Part shown: positions 54,613 through 64,000 of the stretch, piece by piece
How positions within the stretch are numbered: the stretch's first letter is position 1
Layout of the letters: each line of letters starts with the position of its first letter
Assembly (NCBI RefSeq): GCF_003719335.1
Contig: NZ_RIAS01000001.1
Coordinates: 186,001-250,000, forward strand
DNA: 64,000 nt
Origin: Paenibacillus amylolyticus
Lineage (GTDB): Bacteria; Bacillota; Bacilli; Paenibacillales; Paenibacillaceae
Direction of reading: 5' to 3'
Program-made: the position numbers and the translations under genes
Notes under the pieces: model-generated
Databases searched by the model: none
The model's input: the letters and a program-made list of their open reading frames with translations, nothing else
Told to the model about the DNA's origin: nothing

Positions 54613-56832
54613 TTATGGACGGCCTGATGCGTTGATAACTCCTTTTTTCTTATCCTCTTTATGCTTGCCCGGACCATTATCCGTCTTCATGGCCGAGGTG
54701 TCACCTTCCTGATTATCTCCTTCCCCCTCAACGGGAGTAGAGCCAGGGTCCGTTTCCCCGCCATTGTCCACATTACCATCACCATTGCCATTGTCACCAT
54801 TCCCCGGATCAGGGGTGTTCGCTGGTGGAGCTTGTGTGCTCTGCTCCGGATCAATGGAAGGTACGTTAACCGTACCGTTCTTCGCTTCACTATAAGATAC
54901 AACATACGTATCCAGGAATTTTCCATCACGATAAACAGACACCGCACCGTTTTCATTTGGTGCAAGCACAAGCGGTATCGTCAACACTTGAGCAGAATTG
55001 ATCGTACGTGTGCCCCACTCCTGATTTTTGCCGCGTGCATCTTCATAGGTAATCCTGATTTTACTGTTTTTGCCCACTTCTTTGGGTGATACGTTGATGT
55101 TAAACGGATACTCCAATGCCTGATCCGGATAACCTGTGCTGATAAAGATTGTAATTTTGTCGCCAGGGCTAACATCCGTCCCCGCTTCCACAGGCCATTG
55201 CTGGGTTACTTTGCCCTGTTCAACCGTATAACTGGACTCTTCCTGTACCTGTCCGAGCACAAGTCCTTTTTCTTTCAGCATTTGCTCTGCTTCACTGCGG
55301 GTATGGTTTTTAAGATCAGGCATTTTAACCGTTTCAGTTCCCTTGCTTACGGTTAACTCAATCTCAACAGTTTCAGGATCAAATTCTTCATTTACACCAG
55401 GCGTTTGAGCAATGACAGAACCGGAATTCACGTCATTGGAGAATTCGTCCTTACGCTTGATTTGGTCTTCCTTAAGACCGAGCGCTGTCAATTTTTTGAC
55501 CGCCTCTGTATATGGAATATCTTTAACATCAATCATTTTTTCTTTTGTTTTTTCCATACCAACACTTAGCTGAACTTCAGTGCCTTTTTTGACCACATCG
55601 CCTTCATTCCTGCTCTGATCAAAGACAATGCCTGGATCTACATTTTCTTTGTACTGTCGAATGACTTCGTTGCTCACCACCAAGCCCTGTTCCTCCAGCA
55701 TTTGGCGGGCTTTTTCTTCTGTCTGATTGACTACGTTAGGCACCGTTACCTCAGGTACAACAAGCATTCCTTTGACATACCATACCACCCCAACCATGGC
55801 GACCAGAAGAAGAACAGTCAAGGATATAATGAGCGTTGGTTTTTTCCAGTTTTTCTGCTTCGGTTTACCTGCGCTTTGTTCCTGATCTGTTTCCATCACA
55901 GGCACCGCTCCAGTAGACTTCATTCCACGAGGCTCCGGTTTGATGGCCGGCATTACCCGGGTCTGATCGATATCATCCTCATCCGGAAAATCCACCTTGG
56001 ACTCATTGCGGCGCTCTGGCATAAGACATGTTTCCAGATCATGCTGCATTTCTTTGGCCGACTGATATCGCTCCTGCGGATTTTTACGCATGGATTTCAG
56101 AATGACGTTTTCCACACTTTGCGGAATGAGCGGATTGAATTTGCGCGGTTCATCAAACTCTTCCTGCAGATGTTTCAAGGCTACACTAATCGGACTTTCC
56201 CCAAGAAAAGGAAGCTGTCCTGTAAGCATTTGATAGAGTACAATTCCAAGAGAATATAAGTCCGACTTCTCCCCAGTCACAATACCCTTGGCATGCTCTG
56301 GCGAGAAATAATGCACTGAACCCACAACAGAGCCAGTCTGCGTGATCGTTGTAGAGGTAACAGCACGAGCGATCCCGAAATCCGTTACTTTTACACGGCC
56401 ATTCCGGCCAATTAATATGTTATGCGGTTTAATGTCCCGGTGAATAATCTGATTATGATGCGCGTGATCCAGTGCATCCGCGATCTGGGAAGCAATGTGC
56501 ACCGCTTCGTCGACCTGCAAAGGCGCACGTTCCTTAATAATTTCATTTAAATTTTTGCCTTCAACGTATTCCATAACAATATAATGAACGTCATCTTCCT
56601 GACCCACATCATAGATGCTGACTACATTCGGATGAGACAACGATGCCGCTGATTGTGCCTCTCTCCGAAAACGGCGGATAAACTCTTCATCATGAACAAA
56701 CTGTTGTCTGAGTACTTTAATTGCTACATTTCGGTTTAAGAGCAAATCTTGAGCTTTGTAAACCAGAGCCATGCCGCCACCACCGACACGCTCAATGACT
56801 TCATAGCGTCCGCCTAGCTGGTGCCCAATCAT
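54613..56832 (-). CDS. prkC: PASTA-domain Ser/Thr protein kinase PrkC
   Basis: 739 residues. Kinase domain at about 1-270 with GGGGMALVYKA, Lys39 in VAIKVL, HRDIKPHN and DFGIA. An acidic juxtamembrane stretch is followed by a membrane segment at about 333-353 and three PASTA repeats (about 360-426, 430-498, 501-567). A strand-rich domain and a Pro/Gly/Asp-rich tail end the protein. PrkC senses muropeptides or lipid II outside the cell and signals germination and wall growth. The long low-complexity tail beyond the PASTA region is unusual in length. Its start overlaps the phosphatase stop by 4 bp. Confidence 0.97.
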   Translation of the reverse strand: MIGHQLGGRYEVIERVGGGGMALVYKAQDLLLNRNVAIKVLRQQFVHDEEFIRRFRREAQSAASLSHPNVVSIYDVGQEDDVHYIVMEYVEGKNLNEIIKERAPLQVDEAVHIASQIADALDHAHHNQIIHRDIKPHNILIGRNGRVKVTDFGIARAVTSTTITQTGSVVGSVHYFSPEHAKGIVTGEKSDLYSLGIVLYQMLTGQLPFLGESPISVALKHLQEEFDEPRKFNPLIPQSVENVILKSMRKNPQERYQSAKEMQHDLETCLMPERRNESKVDFPDEDDIDQTRVMPAIKPEPRGMKSTGAVPVMETDQEQSAGKPKQKNWKKPTLIISLTVLLLVAMVGVVWYVKGMLVVPEVTVPNVVNQTEEKARQMLEEQGLVVSNEVIRQYKENVDPGIVFDQSRNEGDVVKKGTEVQLSVGMEKTKEKMIDVKDIPYTEAVKKLTALGLKEDQIKRKDEFSNDVNSGSVIAQTPGVNEEFDPETVEIELTVSKGTETVKMPDLKNHTRSEAEQMLKEKGLVLGQVQEESSYTVEQGKVTQQWPVEAGTDVSPGDKITIFISTGYPDQALEYPFNINVSPKEVGKNSKIRITYEDARGKNQEWGTRTINSAQVLTIPLVLAPNENGAVSVYRDGKFLDTYVVSYSEAKNGTVNVPSIDPEQSTQAPPANTPDPGNGDNGNGDGNVDNGGETDPGSTPVEGEGDNQEGDTSAMKTDNGPGKHKEDKKKGVINASGRP

Positions 56833-57605
56833 GACTCACACCCCGTTTCCGCTTGTAGGGCGTCTTGCTGCTGAGGTTCAAATAAAGCGAGAGTGATATT
56901 ATCGTCTCCTCCAGCAAGCAATGCCAGCTGTAGCAGTCGATCTGCACGATCTTCCAATGGAAGTTCAAGATTACCTGCAACCTGAATAATCTGCTCATTG
57001 CTGACCAGGTTACTGAGTCCGTCACTGCAGAGAAGCAGTACTTCCCCTTCGTCCAATCGCACAGCGTCCATATCCACCTTCACTTCAGCATCTGTGCCAA
57101 GTGCACGGGTAAGCACATTGCGACGTGGATGATGAGACACGTCCTCCTTGCTAATCTGACCATTTTTGTACAATTCATTCACCAGTGTGTGGTCTTCGGT
57201 CAGCTGAAATACTTCCTTGCCTGCAATTTTGTATGCACGGCTGTCTCCGATATGCCCAATCACACCTTCCGCATCATTTAACAGAGCGGCGACAACTGTC
57301 GTCCCCATATTATGATACTTATCGTCCGTAGATGCGGTGCGGAATATGACTTCATTCGCATGAAGAATCGCATCGCTAAGCGCAGCTGACAGGGATGCAT
57401 GGGACAAACCTGGCTCAAGTGTTGCCAGATCCTGTACCAGCGTTTCCACTGCAAGGCGGCTTGCCGTATCTCCTGCAAGATGTCCACCCATGCCGTCCGC
57501 AACGATTCCCAGAATATATCCTGTATCCAGATTCCGAATCCAGGCTGAATCTTCATTCACCGAACGTACTCGTCCGATATGGCTCACATGAACTGTTTTG
57601 ATCAA
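56829..57605 (-). CDS. prpC: PP2C-type Ser/Thr phosphatase (Stp/PrpC)
   Basis: 258 residues. PPM metal-binding motifs seen in order: VRSVNEDSAW, GIVADGMGGHLAGD, IGHIGDSRAY, LLCSDGLSNLV and GGDDNITLAL. It reverses PrkC phosphorylation. It overlaps prkC by 4 bp and follows rlmN closely, the conserved rlmN-prpC-prkC order of Firmicutes. Confidence 0.96.
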   Translation of the reverse strand: MIKTVHVSHIGRVRSVNEDSAWIRNLDTGYILGIVADGMGGHLAGDTASRLAVETLVQDLATLEPGLSHASLSAALSDAILHANEVIFRTASTDDKYHNMGTTVVAALLNDAEGVIGHIGDSRAYKIAGKEVFQLTEDHTLVNELYKNGQISKEDVSHHPRRNVLTRALGTDAEVKVDMDAVRLDEGEVLLLCSDGLSNLVSNEQIIQVAGNLELPLEDRADRLLQLALLAGGDDNITLALFEPQQQDALQAETGCES

Positions 57606-57612
57606 AACGCTC

Positions 57613-58653
57613 TCACCTCAACTCCATATGCTTTGCACGAAGCTGGCCGCAAGCGGCAGCAATATCATGTCCCTGTTCACGGCGAATCGTTACATTCACT
57701 CCCTGTTCCGAGAGAATTCTCTGGAAGTTAAAAATATCACTTCTTGATGTTCTAACATATTTGCGCTCAGGCACATGGTTAACCGGGATCAGGTTGACAT
57801 GGCATAACATGTTTTTGAGCACACTTGCCAGTTCAGCCGCATGCTCTGGCTGGTCATTAACACCGCCGATCAATGCGTACTCAAACGTAATTCTTCTGCC
57901 TGTCTTAGCCAGATAATAGCGGAGAGACTCCATCACATCATCAAATGGGAATCGACGGTTCACCGGCATTAGTTTCGAACGCAGGGCGTCATTCGGTGCG
58001 TGAATCGAAATGGCAAGATTGATTTGCGTGTCTTCATCTGCAAACTTGTAGATGTTTGGCACGATTCCACTTGTAGACACAGTGATATGGCGCTGACCAA
58101 TGTTCAGACCTTTTTCGTGAATCATAATCCGCAAGAACGTCATCGTTGCTTCATAGTTTTCAAAAGGTTCACCCGAACCCATGATCACGATGCTGCTGAC
58201 CCGTTCGCCGCGCTCATCCAAAATTTTCTGAGCCTGTACAACCTGAGCAACGATCTCTCCGGCTGTCAGGTTACGTTTCAGACCCCCGAGCGTAGATGCA
58301 CAGAATGTACAACCGATCCGGCAGCCCACCTGTGTTGTTACACAGATGCTGTTCCCGTAGTTATGTTTCATAATAACCGTTTCAATCGCATGATCATCAT
58401 GCAGACCAAAGAGGAATTTCACCGTGCCATCCTTGGACTCAAACTTCGTAATTTCCTTAAGGGTTACGAATTCGAACTGCTCTGCCAGCTTCTCACGCAA
58501 CGCCTTGGAGAGATTGGTCATTTCACTAAAATCATTAACACGTTTCACATAAATCCAGTCAAAGATCTGACCGCCGCGAAACGCAGGTTCCCCGTTTTCC
58601 ACAGCCCATTGCTGCAGTTGCTCCAAGGAAAAATCGTATATAAAAGGTTTCAT
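57613..58653 (-). CDS. rlmN: Dual-specificity rRNA/tRNA adenine C2-methyltransferase RlmN
   Basis: About 346 residues from ATG 58653; the open frame to 58710 has no ribosome binding site. Radical SAM cluster [15 protein letters not shown]-site [12 protein letters not shown] (MGMGEP in most relatives), [18 protein letters not shown] and a C-terminal [19 protein letters not shown] with the catalytic Cys. It methylates A2503 of 23S rRNA and some tRNAs. It is followed by prpC within 8 bp. Confidence 0.96.
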   Translation of the reverse strand: MKPFIYDFSLEQLQQWAVENGEPAFRGGQIFDWIYVKRVNDFSEMTNLSKALREKLAEQFEFVTLKEITKFESKDGTVKFLFGLHDDHAIETVIMKHNYGNSICVTTQVGCRIGCTFCASTLGGLKRNLTAGEIVAQVVQAQKILDERGERVSSIVIMGSGEPFENYEATMTFLRIMIHEKGLNIGQRHITVSTSGIVPNIYKFADEDTQINLAISIHAPNDALRSKLMPVNRRFPFDDVMESLRYYLAKTGRRITFEYALIGGVNDQPEHAAELASVLKNMLCHVNLIPVNHVPERKYVRTSRSDIFNFQRILSEQGVNVTIRREQGHDIAAACGQLRAKHMELR

Positions 58654-58862
58654 TTTGTTTTCAACACCTATTCCTTTTTTCTTTTCATTTGCATTTCTTT
58701 TGCTTTCCATCGTTTTACTGTCCTATTCTATCACAAACGGCACTTTACATCCATGTATACCCTGGAGAGCCGTTCTTCATGCATTATAACATCTCACTGT
58801 TACCATCGCACCCTGACATCGTTTTATACACTAGTAATAACCAAGTCGCCTCTCACAAAGAA

Positions 58863-58889
58863 ATCCGCCGAGGGTTTTCCTCGGCGGCC
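58863..58889 (-). terminator. Hairpin after rsmB
   Basis: Minus-strand CCGCCGAGG AAAAC CCTCGGCGG, then ATTTCTTTG. Very stable stem with a poor T-run, 27 bp beyond the rsmB stop. It separates rsmB from rlmN. Confidence 0.7.
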
Positions 58890-58913
58890 TTCCTTTAGTG
58901 CTCTATTAAACGT

Positions 58914-60458
58914 TTAATTAGCCGTTCTTGTCAACCTTGCGATGTAAAAACCGTCACTGTGAGCGTATTGTGGCAAAATCTGAACACCACCATTTACAGT
59001 CCTCCAGTCCCTGCTTCCCGGCTGTGACCATGCGGAGGTTTCGATAGCCTTATACTCTGGATGACGATCCAAAAAGTCCGCCACCATATGCTCGTTCTCT
59101 GCCGATTCAATGGTACAAGTGCTGTATACCAAAATGCCACCTGGTTTGAGCAATGGCGCAACGCAATCCAGAAGCTCTCGCTGCAAACTGGAGATGTCTT
59201 CAATGTCGGATGCGGATTTAGTCCACTTTACATCCGGCTTGCGACGAATGACCCCTAGACCTGAGCAAGGTGCATCCAGCAAAATCCGGTCAAACGAAGA
59301 CTCGGCATAGCGCCTGTTTAAATCAAGCGCATCCCCGGTTACCGCATCTATGCAGCTTAATCCAAGACGTTCAGCCTGATCCAGAATAAGCTCGCGTTTA
59401 TGGGCATGAACATCATTAGCTACGATGCGTCCCCGGTCCCGCATTTTCTCTGCGATATGAGCTGTTTTGCCACCAGGAGCTGCACAACAGTCCAGCACGT
59501 TTTGTCCCTCTTCCGGCGCTACAGCTTCAGCGACCAGCATAGAACTTTCGTCCTGAACCGAGAAAAGCCCATCCCGATACCATGACGTTAGAGCCATGTT
59601 GCCACCGCTACGAACCAGAATGCCATCTGGGCTAAGATGCGAGGGTTCCACCACTGCCCCTGTGCTTGCTATTTCCTCCATCAGTTTGTCTCGTGTTGTC
59701 ATCGTCGTGTTCACACGAATACTCACTGCTGGAGGTTCATTATTCGCACGGCAGATGGCTTCTGTTGTTTCTTCCCCATATTGAGCAATCCACCGCTCCA
59801 CCATCCAGAGCGGATGAGAATGCTCCAGTGAGATGCGTTCAGCAACCGGCAGATGTGAGGGAACGTGCAACTGCTCCTTGTTTCGAATCATATTCCGCAG
59901 CACACCGTTAACCATGCCCGAGATTCCCTGATGACCAAGCTTCTTGGCCAGGTTCACTGCTTCGCTGACGACGGCATGTTCCGGAATTCGATCCAGGTAA
60001 ATGAATTGATAGGCACTAATCCGAAGCAAACTGCGCACCCAAGGCTGTAATTTTGCCATCCCCTTGGCAACAAAACGCTCCAGATAATAATCCAGCGTGT
60101 TCAGTCTTGCAATCGTTCCATACACCAGTTCCGTAGCGAGTCCTGCATCTGCAGAACTAAGTTCTGCCTCTTTAAGGCGGCGGTTCAGTTCCAGATTGCT
60201 ATATGCTCCGTCCTGCTCTACCGCACTCAGTACCTTGACTGCGAGTGCACGAGCGGATGTCTTCGGTTTTTGCACACGATCATGAGTCCGGCTTCCCTTA
60301 GCAGAAGAAGCCGGTACCGTATTATTTCCTGCACGCCGACCCTGGCTGCCAGAAGAACCCTTGTTAGTCTGACGATGATTGGCGGGTCCTCCTGCGTTTC
60401 CGTTGCCTGCTCCTTTGCGTTCTTTTCCTGAAGAATGTCCTAATCTTGAAGTACTCAT
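58914..60458 (-). CDS. rsmB: 16S rRNA (cytosine-967-C5)-methyltransferase RsmB
   Basis: 514 residues against about 450 usually. The first ~67 residues are a Gly/Ser/Arg/Asn-rich basic extension. Then a NusB-like RNA-binding domain (VLSAVEQDGAYSNLELNRRL) and a Rossmann methyltransferase domain (CCAAPGGKTAHIAEKM, DAPCSGLGVIRRKPD with the PCSG catalytic Cys, VYSTCTIESAENE). It modifies C967 of 16S rRNA. Its ATG overlaps the fmt stop by 4 bp, so translation is coupled. Confidence 0.96.
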   Translation of the reverse strand: MSTSRLGHSSGKERKGAGNGNAGGPANHRQTNKGSSGSQGRRAGNNTVPASSAKGSRTHDRVQKPKTSARALAVKVLSAVEQDGAYSNLELNRRLKEAELSSADAGLATELVYGTIARLNTLDYYLERFVAKGMAKLQPWVRSLLRISAYQFIYLDRIPEHAVVSEAVNLAKKLGHQGISGMVNGVLRNMIRNKEQLHVPSHLPVAERISLEHSHPLWMVERWIAQYGEETTEAICRANNEPPAVSIRVNTTMTTRDKLMEEIASTGAVVEPSHLSPDGILVRSGGNMALTSWYRDGLFSVQDESSMLVAEAVAPEEGQNVLDCCAAPGGKTAHIAEKMRDRGRIVANDVHAHKRELILDQAERLGLSCIDAVTGDALDLNRRYAESSFDRILLDAPCSGLGVIRRKPDVKWTKSASDIEDISSLQRELLDCVAPLLKPGGILVYSTCTIESAENEHMVADFLDRHPEYKAIETSAWSQPGSRDWRTVNGGVQILPQYAHSDGFYIARLTRTAN

Positions 60459-61414
60459 CGCAGCACCACACCAGGTTTCAATGTTCCACCGCGTGCAAAG
60501 TCAGCAGCTTGCATTACTTTTTTGCCAGCAGGTTGGACTTCCGTCAGCCACAAAGAACCATTACCTGTCTTGATTTCAATACCTGATTTGTTCAATTGCA
60601 ACACGGTTCCCGGCTCGGCTTGTCCAGCGTTTGAAACAGATGAAGCTTCATTTGTAACCTGATCTGGATTGGCCGCTGCCCAAACTTTGAATACCTGCTC
60701 ATCCCACATCGTGAATGCACCTGAAAAAGGGACAAGCCCACGAATCTGATTGAACAATTCACGGGATGTACGAGTCCAATCCATCTTTTCGTCTTCACGA
60801 GTCAGATTACGAGCATAGGAAGCCTCATCATCATTCTGTGGAACAGCTGTCGTTTCGCCTGCGATTAGACGCGGCATCTCCGCCTGAAGCAGCTTAGAAC
60901 CAGCCTCACTCAATTTGGCAAACATCGTGCCGGATGTATCTTCATCCGTGATCGGCACTTCCACACGAGAGATCATATCCCCGGTATCCAGCCCTTCTGC
61001 CATGTACATCAACGTGACCCCTGTGACTGATTCTCCGTTAATAATAGAACGTTGTATCGGAGCTCCTCCGCGATATTTAGGCAGAAGAGATCCATGCACA
61101 TTTACACAGCCGCGAACCGGCATATCCAACACCGCTTTGGGAAGAATCTGTCCAAATGCGGCTGTCACGATCAAATCCGGTTTCCATTCCGCAAGGCGGG
61201 CTACCGCTTCCGGATCACGAAGTTTGACAGGCTGAAACACCGGCAGACCGTGGCGTTCAGCTGCGGCCTTGACCGGTGTAGGTGTAAGCACTTTTTTTCG
61301 TCCCTGCGGTTTATCCGGCTGCGTTACCACGCCTACCACATGGTATCCTTCCGCCATCAACATATCCAGAGAAGGAACGGCAAATTCAGGTGTTCCCATA
61401 AAGACAATATTCAA
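60455..61414 (-). CDS. fmt: Methionyl-tRNA formyltransferase
   Basis: 319 residues from TTG 61414, which has AAGGAG 8 bp upstream; a GTG at 61423 is too close to that site. It reads NIVFMGTPEFAVPSLDML, then the catalytic region NVHGSLLPKYRGGAPIQRSI and GVTLMYMAEGLDTGDMI. A C-terminal OB-like domain follows. It formylates initiator Met-tRNA. It lies 12 bp after def, and the two work in the same N-terminal Met cycle. Confidence 0.96.
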   Translation of the reverse strand: MNIVFMGTPEFAVPSLDMLMAEGYHVVGVVTQPDKPQGRKKVLTPTPVKAAAERHGLPVFQPVKLRDPEAVARLAEWKPDLIVTAAFGQILPKAVLDMPVRGCVNVHGSLLPKYRGGAPIQRSIINGESVTGVTLMYMAEGLDTGDMISRVEVPITDEDTSGTMFAKLSEAGSKLLQAEMPRLIAGETTAVPQNDDEASYARNLTREDEKMDWTRTSRELFNQIRGLVPFSGAFTMWDEQVFKVWAAANPDQVTNEASSVSNAGQAEPGTVLQLNKSGIEIKTGNGSLWLTEVQPAGKKVMQAADFARGGTLKPGVVLR

Positions 61415-61426
61415 ATCGATCACTCC

Positions 61427-61915
61427 TTAATTACGACGCGGTCCAGTTTGCTCCGGGGTAATTTCATATACTTTTTCAGCAATATCTGTGAAGAGCACGC
61501 CATCCAAATGGTCAATTTCGTGCTGGAACGCACGGGACAACAGACCGCTGCCTGTAATAATTAATTCATTGCCTTCCCGATCCAAACCTTTAACGGTAAC
61601 CGTCTCAAAACGGCGGACATCACCATTAATCCCTGGAATACTTAGGCAACCTTCGGGTCCAAACTGTTCTCCTTCACTGGAAATGATCTCCGGGTTAATC
61701 ATTTTGATCAGCCCTTGCTCATCTCCTGCATCAATCACAATCAAACGTTTCAGAATGCCGACTTGCGGAGCTGCAAGACCTACCCCTTCTGCGTCGTACA
61801 TCGTATCTGCCATATCATCAAGCAGTTTTTGCACGTTAGGTGTAACTTTGGTTACTTCCTTAGCTCTTTTGTGAAGCACCTCATCTGGTTCTTTAACGAT
61901 AATACGAATCGACAT
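61427..61915 (-). CDS. def: Peptide deformylase
   Basis: 162 residues. Three deformylase motifs: GVGLAAPQVG, EGCLSIPG (metal Cys) and QHEIDHLDG (metal His residues and catalytic Glu). It removes the formyl group from nascent proteins. AAGGTG lies about 10 bp before the ATG. It is 128 bp after priA on the same strand. Confidence 0.97.
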   Translation of the reverse strand: MSIRIIVKEPDEVLHKRAKEVTKVTPNVQKLLDDMADTMYDAEGVGLAAPQVGILKRLIVIDAGDEQGLIKMINPEIISSEGEQFGPEGCLSIPGINGDVRRFETVTVKGLDREGNELIITGSGLLSRAFQHEIDHLDGVLFTDIAEKVYEITPEQTGPRRN

Positions 61916-62043
61916 GTTGTAAGCACCTTCCTAATTCTCATCATAGTTTCACGACAATAATCTCTATTTCGTTGTTCATATTAATCTATGTTTATACCGC
62001 TTGTTCACATCCACATTTTCCGCATCAAAATGCTGTAAAATGT

Positions 62044-64000
62044 CTACATTAACATCTGCGGATCTACATCAAGGCTAATAAGCAGCTTCTGGGCCTGAAC
62101 ATCATCGTCCATGTGCCGGGCCGTTGCCAGAGCCAGACCGATAGCATCCACATCCCCACGCCATTTTATCATACATTGGAATCGGTATCTATTCTTGATC
62201 CTTGGAATTGGAGAAGCTACAGGCCCAAGCACATCAAAGGCTTCGTTACTGAAACGATCCAGACTGCCCAGCCATCCAGCAGCATTCGCCTTCTCTTTCA
62301 GCAATCGGGTATAGTTTTCAGCTAGTCGAATCAGAACAGGAAGCTGTTCATGGGAGAAGGTCACCAGAATCAGACGACAGTATGGCGGATACTGTAAATT
62401 TCTCCGATGCAGCAACTCCTCTTTCACAAAGGATACGTAGTCATGCTGACTTGCATGTCCAATGGAGTAGTGTTCTGGCGTGTAAGACTGTACAAACACT
62501 TCACCCGGTAGTTGATGACGGCCCGCCCGGCCTGCCACTTGTGTCAACAGTTGGAAGGTTTTCTCGGCAGCACGGAAATCAGGCAAGTTAAGAGCCGAAT
62601 CCGCGGTGATGACTCCAACGAGCGTCACATCAGGGAAATCGAGACCCTTGGCAACCATCTGGGTTCCAAGCAACACATCGGCTTTTTTCTCCCGAAACTG
62701 TTTTAAAAGCTTCTCATGCGCGCCTTTCTCCGTCGTTGTATCCACATCCATACGGATTACCCGAATCCCTGGGAACAACTTGGCGAGTTCCTCTTCAACC
62801 CGTTGTGTTCCTGTACCGAAGTAGCGAATATGCTCACTTCCACAATCCGGGCACGTTTCGGGCGCCGCTTCTGCATACCCGCAATAGTGACAGCGTAAAT
62901 TATTGGAACGCTGATGATATGTCAAAGAGATGTCGCATTCAGGACAGCCCGCCACATATCCGCAGCTCCGGCACATCACAAAGGTTGAATATCCGCGCCG
63001 ATTCAGTAGCAACACCGTCTGTTCCCCGCGCTCCAATCGTTCTTCCAACCCTTTGTGCAGCGCTCTGCTGAACATGGAACGATTGCCATCCTTCAGTTCT
63101 TCACGCATATCGATGATCCGTACAGTCGGTAGATTGTTGCCAAGCGCCCTTGTAGGCATTTCGAGCAAGAGCGGGGCAAAATCATCATTGCTTTGGGAAC
63201 GCGCAGCATAATAACTTTCCAGCGAAGGCGTGGCCGAACCCAGAACCACCACGGCCTGATGCTGTTGTGCTCTTTTGACAGCCACATCACGCGCATGGTA
63301 TTTCGGCGTTTCTTCCTGTTTATAGGAAGTCTCGTGTTCTTCATCCATAATAATCAGTCCCAGACGGCTGAATGGAGCGAACACCGCAGAGCGGGCACCA
63401 ATCGCCACCTTCACCTGACCTTCCCTGATTTTACGCCATTCATCATAACGTTCACCGCCGGAAAGACGACTGTGCATGACCGCAACCTGATCACCAAAAC
63501 GTCCTTTGAAGCGCTCCACCATCTGTGGAGTAAGAGCAATCTCCGGCACCAGCACGATGGCCTGCCTGTCTTGATTGATACACTGCTGAATGGTCTGCAG
63601 ATAAACTTCGGTTTTGCCACTTCCGGTAACGCCATGCAAAAGAAATACGCCATGACGCTGTTCCTGCAACCGACCGTGGATACTGCCAAAAACGCCTTGT
63701 TGCTCCTCTGTCAATGCCAGCGGCTCTGTCGGTTTAAAACGTCTGCCTTGATACGGATCACGGAATACTTCCACGTCCTCTGTCACAACCAAGCCTTTTT
63801 CCTCAAGCCCCTTAATCGTTGCCGCCGAAACTTGCAGCGTAGACAACACTTCCTTCAAAGGCATGGGCAGCAAATCCTTCATCTCCAGCAAAAAAGAAAG
63901 AATCTCCTTCTGCCGCTGTGCCTTTGCCGGGAACGAGGACAACGCTTCTTCCGCAGCAGCGATATCCACCGCCAGATTCACCGATTTCACCGTTTTTTTA
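62044..64000 (-). CDS. priA: Primosomal protein N' (PriA helicase), N-terminus beyond window
   Basis: About 652 codons are visible to the right edge; full PriA is ~800 residues, so the N-terminal ~150-170 residues are missing. Seen: Walker A GVTGSGKTEVYLQ, DEEH box (IIMDEEHETSYKQ), LGSATPSLESY, a zinc-binding insert of four CxxC pairs (CRSCGYVAGCPEC, CHYCG, CPDC), GTQMVAKGLDFPDVTLVG and VAGRAGR. It reloads the replisome at repaired forks. It heads the def-fmt-rsmB block, as in other Firmicutes. Confidence 0.96.
   Translation of the reverse strand, partial: KKTVKSVNLAVDIAAAEEALSSFPAKAQRQKEILSFLLEMKDLLPMPLKEVLSTLQVSAATIKGLEEKGLVVTEDVEVFRDPYQGRRFKPTEPLALTEEQQGVFGSIHGRLQEQRHGVFLLHGVTGSGKTEVYLQTIQQCINQDRQAIVLVPEIALTPQMVERFKGRFGDQVAVMHSRLSGGERYDEWRKIREGQVKVAIGARSAVFAPFSRLGLIIMDEEHETSYKQEETPKYHARDVAVKRAQQHQAVVVLGSATPSLESYYAARSQSNDDFAPLLLEMPTRALGNNLPTVRIIDMREELKDGNRSMFSRALHKGLEERLERGEQTVLLLNRRGYSTFVMCRSCGYVAGCPECDISLTYHQRSNNLRCHYCGYAEAAPETCPDCGSEHIRYFGTGTQRVEEELAKLFPGIRVIRMDVDTTTEKGAHEKLLKQFREKKADVLLGTQMVAKGLDFPDVTLVGVITADSALNLPDFRAAEKTFQLLTQVAGRAGRHQLPGEVFVQSYTPEHYSIGHASQHDYVSFVKEELLHRRNLQYPPYCRLILVTFSHEQLPVLIRLAENYTRLLKEKANAAGWLGSLDRFSNEAFDVLGPVASPIPRIKNRYRFQCMIKWRGDVDAIGLALATARHMDDDVQAQKLLISLDVDPQMLM

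Noticed and set aside
58000-58917. Plus-strand open frame of 305 codons over rlmN
   Set aside because: Antisense to rlmN, whose radical SAM motifs are intact.

Overview
The window looks like a chromosomal segment of a Paenibacillus-type endospore-forming Firmicute. Evidence is the sporulation genes (a 26-codon spoVM, a spoVIF-like gene), the priA-def-fmt-rsmB-rlmN-stp-prkC-rsgA-rpe housekeeping order of Bacillales, AGGAGG-type ribosome binding sites, CUT1 sugar importers paired with AraC or YesM/YesN regulators, and moderate GC. No rRNA, tRNA, CRISPR array, transposase or prophage was seen.

Layout. 1-5300: two secreted genes in one direction, a 1101-residue protein made of nine ~90-residue repeats followed by an RHS/YD-repeat protein that runs off the left edge. 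5.5-9.1 kb: yaaA, a DUF3139 protein, a secreted unknown and a SleB-like hydrolase with an unusual N-terminal region. 9.3-10.6 kb: a NiaP-type niacin permease. 10.7-16.7 kb: CUT1 ABC importer (binding protein plus two permeases), an SsuD-like flavin monooxygenase and a divergent AraC regulator. 17-18 kb: small secreted proteins. 18.0-26.5 kb: a six-gene minus-strand cluster with a membrane-anchored glycosidase, a HEAT-repeat protein, a processive GT2 synthase, a degenerate GGDEF/pseudo-receiver protein, a WbpA-like nucleotide-sugar dehydrogenase and a TIM-barrel protein. It looks like an undescribed exopolysaccharide system. 27.2-28.9 kb: SOS-controlled Y-family polymerase plus YolD, with a clear LexA box. 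29-32.3 kb: glutaminase, LOG-family protein, GNAT. 32.5-36.7 kb: LytS/LytTR two-component system next to an OFA-family MFS carrier, resembling the YpdA/YpdB-YhjX pyruvate circuit of E. coli. 37-45.4 kb: a GH78-like enzyme, a second CUT1 importer and a divergent YesM/YesN pair. 45.4-46.1 kb: a gene-free, repeat-rich stretch. 46-64 kb: housekeeping block (spoVIF, recG, degV, yloV, rpmB, spoVM, rpe, rsgA, prkC, stp, rlmN, rsmB, fmt, def, priA).

Non-coding structure stands out. A palindromic element of about 150 bp, with a core hairpin and apparent terminal inverted repeats, occurs at five places, mostly at gene 3' ends. A second ~25 bp repeat occurs four times after the YesN-like gene. Next to it is a ~175 bp decayed copy of the leader and start of the lytS-like gene. 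Several starts are non-ATG (GTG, TTG, perhaps CTG), chosen from ribosome-binding-site spacing.

All calls come from reading the sequence and recalling protein families. No database search was run.
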